20,024 nt of DNA, from assembly GCA_030038695.1 (NCBI GenBank), contig JASHSN010000579.1:1-20024 (forward strand), written 5' to 3'. The position numbers and the translations under genes are program-made. Source of the DNA: Nitrososphaeraceae archaeon (lineage in GTDB: Archaea > Thermoproteota > Nitrososphaeria > Nitrososphaerales > Nitrososphaeraceae). Positions 16,746-20,024 of the stretch are shown here, in pieces. The notes beneath the pieces were generated by a model, which worked only from the letters and a program-made list of their open reading frames with translations, had not been told where the DNA came from and did not search any database. Positions within the stretch are counted from its first letter, which is position 1, and each line of letters begins with the position of its first letter.

Positions 16746-17750
16746 AAAAACATTTCAATTCCCTTTAACGCGATACATTATGTAGTTGGTGCAAGCAGGG
16801 CTGGCTTCGTAGATTCAATAAAATATTCTCGGAACGCATCATCATATGATTTTAATCGGCCATGAATCATCGGTCTAAGTATTATTTGCGTTTTGTTAGA
16901 ACCTAAAAAGACCTTTTGCGCGTCTGCTACTTCTCTCCTCTAACTAACCCTGCGAATCGAAATTCTTGTTGCTATTCCATCAAATTCCCAAAGCTACTGG
17001 TGATACCCGACCATCATTCGTTGACCCGGGCACGATTATGATTTCATCAATATGGTATCTCCGTCAAGCTATTTCTAAACAGCAAAAACAAAGCAATTTT
17101 ATATTATGGATAGTCGAAGTTGCAAGATACGTCTGGTAAATCAATTTTCAAAAATGAAGTGTATTGATACGAATCGACTTGGTCCTGCGAAGCAGAGTCG
17201 CCATTAAGGAGATGCTGTTAACCACTGTGATCTGCAAGAGCGTAACTGACAAACCGGTTATATATAAAGTCGCTAGGATGATAGATGCGGTAGGTCATAT
17301 ACATTTTAGATATCTTGCAAAAAATGTTTATATTATCGGGGTTTGCGACTCTACTTAACTCGCTGGGCATTAGTTCAGGATTTTAGCAAGTTGTTTTCAA
17401 TATACTACCATAATTTGTGTTAAAGTAATCATCAATGGTAGATACGCACGCGGTTACTTCTTGCGATAGAATGTCAAACTATTGATCTAAAGACTGGATA
17501 GTATCCAACTATTGGCGATAGAGGAAAAAACACTACATCAGCTACTCATCGACTATAAATCCGAGTTAACTCTCCATGACTGGAACGATTAAGTAGATTT
17601 TATCTAAATTACCTAGCCGAATTCCGCTATGATATCAAATTGGTTAGACTATATCCTTAACATTATCAGTTCGAATAGTTAATTCGAATCTAGGATTTAC
17701 CATAATGTCTTGGCTGTTGTTGCAGACACACGGTTAACTCTAACAGATTA
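16746..17750. other. Longest gap (about 1 kb), possibly with a weak small gene
   Basis: No firmly supported gene in about 1000 bases. A 64-codon plus-strand frame at 17164-17358 (TTG start) has a partly protein-like end (DKPVIYKVARMIDAVG, HIHFRYLAKNVYIIGV) but no usable promoter, ribosome site or family; it may be a remnant. An inverted repeat TTCGAAT-AGTTA-ATTCGAA lies at 17670-17688, downstream of the next minus-strand gene, and could help its transcript end. Confidence 0.4.
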
Positions 17751-17918
17751 CTAGGCTGTTAGCTCACTCGTTTGAGTTTCTTGGTATTGATTCAATTTCT
17801 TTAGTTTCCGTTCGTTCCATTTCCCTTTGTACCAGCTTAACCCGAATAATCCAATCACGCCTGCCAATAACGCGACGCTGCCTAAACAGACTCCTACCAT
17901 TTTGTTATCGTTTTCCAT
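17751..17918 (-). CDS. Small single-helix membrane protein, 55 aa
   Basis: ATG 17918 to TAG encodes 55 residues: a short polar start (MENDNK), one membrane helix MVGVCLGSVALLAGVIGLFG, an aromatic boundary (LSWYKGKW) and a charged tail (NERKLKKLNQYQETQTSELTA). The charge pattern places the C-terminus in the cytoplasm. An A/T-rich promoter-like stretch (minus strand TAAAGTAAAAATAG) lies about 20 bases upstream. No family is recognised. The composition is clearly that of a real membrane peptide rather than random sequence, and the frame ends cleanly. It has no close neighbour on its strand. Confidence 0.6.
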   Translation of the reverse strand: MENDNKMVGVCLGSVALLAGVIGLFGLSWYKGKWNERKLKKLNQYQETQTSELTA

Positions 17919-18013
17919 ATGTGATTGAACTATTTTTACTTTACGTTATAACCATTATCACACTCCTGATCTTGGTTAATTAAGACTTTGCGTCTTTCAG
18001 TTTCTAAGTAGTC

Positions 18014-18133
18014 CTGAAAACAATTAGAATTGCTGATTTCACTTGTTGTGGATGTGATGCGCAGCATCTCGTTAGGAATGAGCTTGAAGAAAATCATGGT
18101 TTAACAAAGAGTGGCATGAAATATACCGACTAA
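18014..18133 (+). pseudogene. Half heavy-metal-associated (HMA) domain fragment
   Basis: A plus-strand frame of 39 codons reads LKTIRIADFTCCGCDAQHLV then RNELEENHGLTKSGMKYTD before TAA. It aligns by eye with the first half of HMA/MerP domains: beta-strand, TCxxC metal loop (TCCGC), helix, and the GVxKxxVxY-like second strand. The usual second helix and last strands are absent, and there is no ATG, GTG or TTG; the frame is preceded by TAA at 18005, leaving only CTG 18014 as a possible start. It is probably a decayed fragment of a copper or mercury binding protein, or a minimal Cys-rich peptide with an unusual start. The call rests on motif resemblance only. Confidence 0.35.
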
Positions 18134-18186
18134 AATTTATCAACGCAGGTATTTGTAACTTTATGTCTTTGTGGATACGCACAAGT

Positions 18187-18198
18187 ATTATATATTTA
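18187..18198 (+). promoter_or_regulatory. TATA box of the AbrB-like gene
   Basis: ATTATATATTTA is centred about 30 bases before ATG 18223. The purine-rich AGGTAGGTGTG between them may add a weak ribosome site. Confidence 0.5.
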
Positions 18199-18222
18199 AG
18201 ATACAAAGGTAGGTGTGTATAA

Positions 18223-18387
18223 ATGGTAGATAGGATTAGGGTAAAAATTTATGAATTCAAATCTCGTCATAGTATCAACTTACCAAGTGAATTTGTTAGG
18301 GACAGCGCTTTCCCTTTTAAACCTAGCGAAGAATTGTTAGCAAGAATAGACGACAATAGAATAGTTATTGAGAAGTTAAAGAAATGA
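18223..18387 (+). CDS. AbrB/MazE-like small DNA-binding protein, 54 aa
   Basis: ATG 18223 to TGA encodes 54 residues in the swapped-hairpin (AbrB/SpoVT) pattern: strand MVDRIRVKIYEF, then HSINLPSEFVRDSAFPFKPS, then EELLARIDDNRIVIEKLKK. The I-N-L-P-x-x-F-V-R core followed by a G/S-E-E-L strand and a final V-I-E-K strand is typical of this fold, which binds DNA as a dimer, often as an autoregulator or antitoxin. No toxin gene is adjacent: the next gene downstream runs the other way and is a membrane protein. It has its own TATA box. The role is probably transcriptional regulation; the target is unknown. Confidence 0.7.
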   Translation: MVDRIRVKIYEFKSRHSINLPSEFVRDSAFPFKPSEELLARIDDNRIVIEKLKK

Positions 18388-18601
18388 CTTGCAACCCAAT
18401 GGATATGTCTATTAAAAAATGAGTAGTTCGTTGACACTATCACTCTAGCATTGTGTTTTTAAAATTGTAAATTTAGTCACATTTTGTGATTTCGTCAATC
18501 ACATTATCTTGATGAATTATATTTTACAACTCGCTTTCCACAAGGATCGTTACCACGAAGAGTACCCTTTAAAATCCATGGCTAAGGTATCGAGGCCACA
18601 T

Positions 18602-19465
18602 TTATCCCTCTAAATTAACAGCTCCATTACAAGTACGACAGTTTGTTCGAATTGATCGTGCAACAAGGAATGGAGTAATAACTAAAACTGGAATACTTAA
18701 AGCAATAAACAGAGTTTGAAATGACGCTAGCGCAGAAATACTTTCTCCCACAACACCAAACCCCAAGAGAGCAGAAAAGAAACTACCGGCGCACGTAGGG
18801 CAGCCAACAAATAAGCCACCTGCGGCTCCCACACTTCCAATAAAAGATATTTTCTTGGTACTTCTGACCTTTGTTGATGTTTTAAATGCGTATACACCTA
18901 GGGCTGTGTTAAATCCTACCAACCCAGATACTACTACTGCTAAGATAATATTTAACGGTATGAGCAAGATCAAAAAATGATCTGTAACGTAAGCAGAGAA
19001 CATAGGTACGTAACCTGGAATGTTGCAGCAAGCAATAATAATGATGGAGGGAATTGAGATCCCCTGCTGGCTGAATGAAACGTAATTATAAATAAATATT
19101 CGAGATAAAAACCCAAAAAATATGCCGTACGATATCGCGGCTATTACCATGATTTTCCAATATTTTTTTTCTGAAAATGCATTGGTAATATAATACAACA
19201 GACTATTAGAGTTGATCGATACCTGTTGTTCCGCTTTGAATATTTTAACTATTCCGTAAGTAATGGAGGCAATAGTAGCAAAGGTTATTGCAAGAATGAC
19301 GCTTGCGAGTGCCTTTAGCTCAGGTGTTAACATGATCAGATGTTCGCTTCCAACCATAGTGAATCTTGAATAGATAACGAAAGATAGCATCAACGAAATC
19401 GCCCCTACACACACAATTCTAAGTCCACTTTTGCGCAACTCTATTGAGTTCTCTTTGTTAGGCAA
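18602..19465 (-). CDS. Seven-helix membrane protein with cysteine pairs
   Basis: A 287-residue integral membrane protein with about seven helices (near residues 15-35, 48-75, 104-126, 136-160, 163-190, 206-238 and 245-270). Cysteines are placed unusually: a CC pair in helix 4 (IIACCNIPGY, 146-147), GCPTCAGS in helix 6 (Cys222 and Cys225), and a cytoplasmic-end C-x-x-C (NCRTCNG, 276-279). CC and CxxC pairs within helices are known from metal transporters such as MerT and from thiol-redox membrane proteins, so metal or thiol chemistry is plausible, but no family is assigned. TTG 19465 is the start, about 35 bases after a TATA-like AGATATATCAG. The HMA-like fragment at 18014 lies downstream of it on the other strand. 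Confidence 0.75.
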   Translation of the reverse strand: MPNKENSIELRKSGLRIVCVGAISLMLSFVIYSRFTMVGSEHLIMLTPELKALASVILAITFATIASITYGIVKIFKAEQQVSINSNSLLYYITNAFSEKKYWKIMVIAAISYGIFFGFLSRIFIYNYVSFSQQGISIPSIIIIACCNIPGYVPMFSAYVTDHFLILLIPLNIILAVVVSGLVGFNTALGVYAFKTSTKVRSTKKISFIGSVGAAGGLFVGCPTCAGSFFSALLGFGVVGESISALASFQTLFIALSIPVLVITPFLVARSIRTNCRTCNGAVNLEG

Positions 19466-19772
19466 ATTCGTCCCCTACACCCTCAACCAGAACTGATATA
19501 TCTGATTACCCCCAACGAACTAGTGATTATTCTCATTGCATTGTCCATAATTTTATTGTTTAGCGATAAATCAGCTAGCGGAAAAGGTATGCTTAATTTA
19601 ATTCCTGCATTGATATTCTAATGCTGTGAGTGCTCTGCTAGGCTTGGACAGATTTTTCATCAATCTAAATTTTCTTTGCACCACAAATAGCCCTGCCAGA
19701 GAGAAATTCTGTACTATCCATTCACTAAAAGTCATAATTTGGACTGATCAGGTCAATGCAACAATCGAAGTC

Positions 19773-20024
19773 TTACTCAACGGCAAAGAACCGATAGATG
19801 TTCGTTGCTGTGGTATCCTGTCCTATAGTGTTTCTAGCTTTTTGATGGCTAGTTTTTAGCTCATGATTGTCACCTAGTTTATCTATTATATCTAGAAGTG
19901 CCATCCTTGCAGACCCACCACGAGCTGCCAATGTATCAATCAACGATTTTCTATTCTCGATGTAGAATTCAGACATTATCATTTTCTTAACGTTACTTAT
20001 TTCTCTTTCATGTCTTTCTTGTTC
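19773..20024 (-). CDS. Hypothetical protein, 5' end cut by window edge
   Basis: The frame is open from the right edge of the window to TAA at 19773, at least 83 residues. The visible part begins with a charged helix (EQERHEREISNVKKM), then SEFYIENRKSLIDTLAARGG and SARMALLDIIDKLGDNHE, suggesting a small all-helical domain. The last 25 residues (TSHQKARNTIGQDTTATNIY) look less conserved and overlap a weaker plus-strand frame. ATG 19982 and ATG 19976 are internal possible starts, but the upstream frame is equally protein-like, so the gene probably begins outside the window. No function is recognised. Confidence 0.55.
   Translation of the reverse strand, partial: EQERHEREISNVKKMIMSEFYIENRKSLIDTLAARGGSARMALLDIIDKLGDNHELKTSHQKARNTIGQDTTATNIYRFFAVE

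Noticed and set aside
17164..17358. 64-codon plus-strand frame with TTG start
   Set aside because: Partly protein-like at its end, but without promoter, ribosome site or family; described in the gap entry rather than called as a gene.
17670..17688. Inverted repeat considered as the T-arm of a tRNA because of TTCGAAT
   Set aside because: No acceptor stem, anticodon arm or D-loop sequence fits around it.
18520..18601. Minus-strand stretch reading LRGNDPCGKRVVKYNSS after the membrane protein gene
   Set aside because: It looks faintly like a protein end, but has no start codon, is in a different frame from the gene before it, and is only about 25 codons.
19626..19859. 77-codon plus-strand frame with a weak hairpin (19834-19852) and T-run at its end
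   Set aside because: It overlaps the edge gene on the other strand, which has a longer helical, protein-like stretch; the hairpin stem is only five pairs. The two cannot be separated with certainty.

Overview
The window looks like chromosomal DNA of an AT-rich ammonia-oxidising thaumarchaeon (Nitrososphaeria). The low G+C, long intergenic gaps and gene families resemble the soil Nitrosocosmicus/Nitrososphaera branch. This placement is inference from gene types: an archaeal ATP-dependent DNA ligase, a geranylgeranyl-reductase-family flavoprotein, an AbrB-like mini-regulator, a FUN14-like membrane protein, PsbP-like and Ig-like secreted proteins, TATA-box promoters and many TTG/GTG starts. There is no rRNA, tRNA, CRISPR array, transposase or phage gene that I can recognise.

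Layout. Positions 1-2300 hold the 3' end of a ribbon-helix-helix-like gene, a small hypothetical and a membrane-anchored secreted hypothetical. Positions 2400-5050 hold a tandem winged-helix regulator, divergent from a PsbP-like secreted protein, then an Ig-like secreted protein ending in a His cluster and a Gly/Tyr-rich tail. Positions 5185-8000 hold a mitochondrial-type aconitase and a 58-residue membrane protein. Positions 8665-11430 hold a 921-residue secreted protein with a discoidin-like domain, four nearly identical cadherin/Big_9-like repeats and a lectin-like C-terminus. Positions 12050-14260 hold a small hypothetical and the replicative/repair DNA ligase. Positions 14590-16715 hold a shortened FUN14-like protein, a small frame broken by a stop codon, and the geranylgeranyl-reductase-family enzyme. 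Positions 16750-20024 are sparse: a 55-residue membrane protein, a half heavy-metal-binding domain with no proper start, an AbrB-like protein, a seven-helix membrane protein with cysteine pairs, and a gene cut by the right edge.

How it works together. There is no obvious operon; almost every gene has its own upstream gap and several have a TATA-like box 22-30 bases before the start codon, as expected of leaderless single-gene transcripts. The themes are central metabolism (aconitase), genome maintenance (ligase), membrane lipid or quinone saturation (reductase), and cell-surface proteins (three or four secreted genes). About two thirds of the window is coding. Several gaps contain decayed or very short coding-like stretches.

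I see no clear new multi-gene system. The observations most worth following are the recent repeat expansion in the surface protein, the His/Gly-Tyr tail protein, the in-frame stop at 15032 with the adjacent perfect hairpin, and the heavy-metal-domain fragment near the cysteine-bearing membrane protein.
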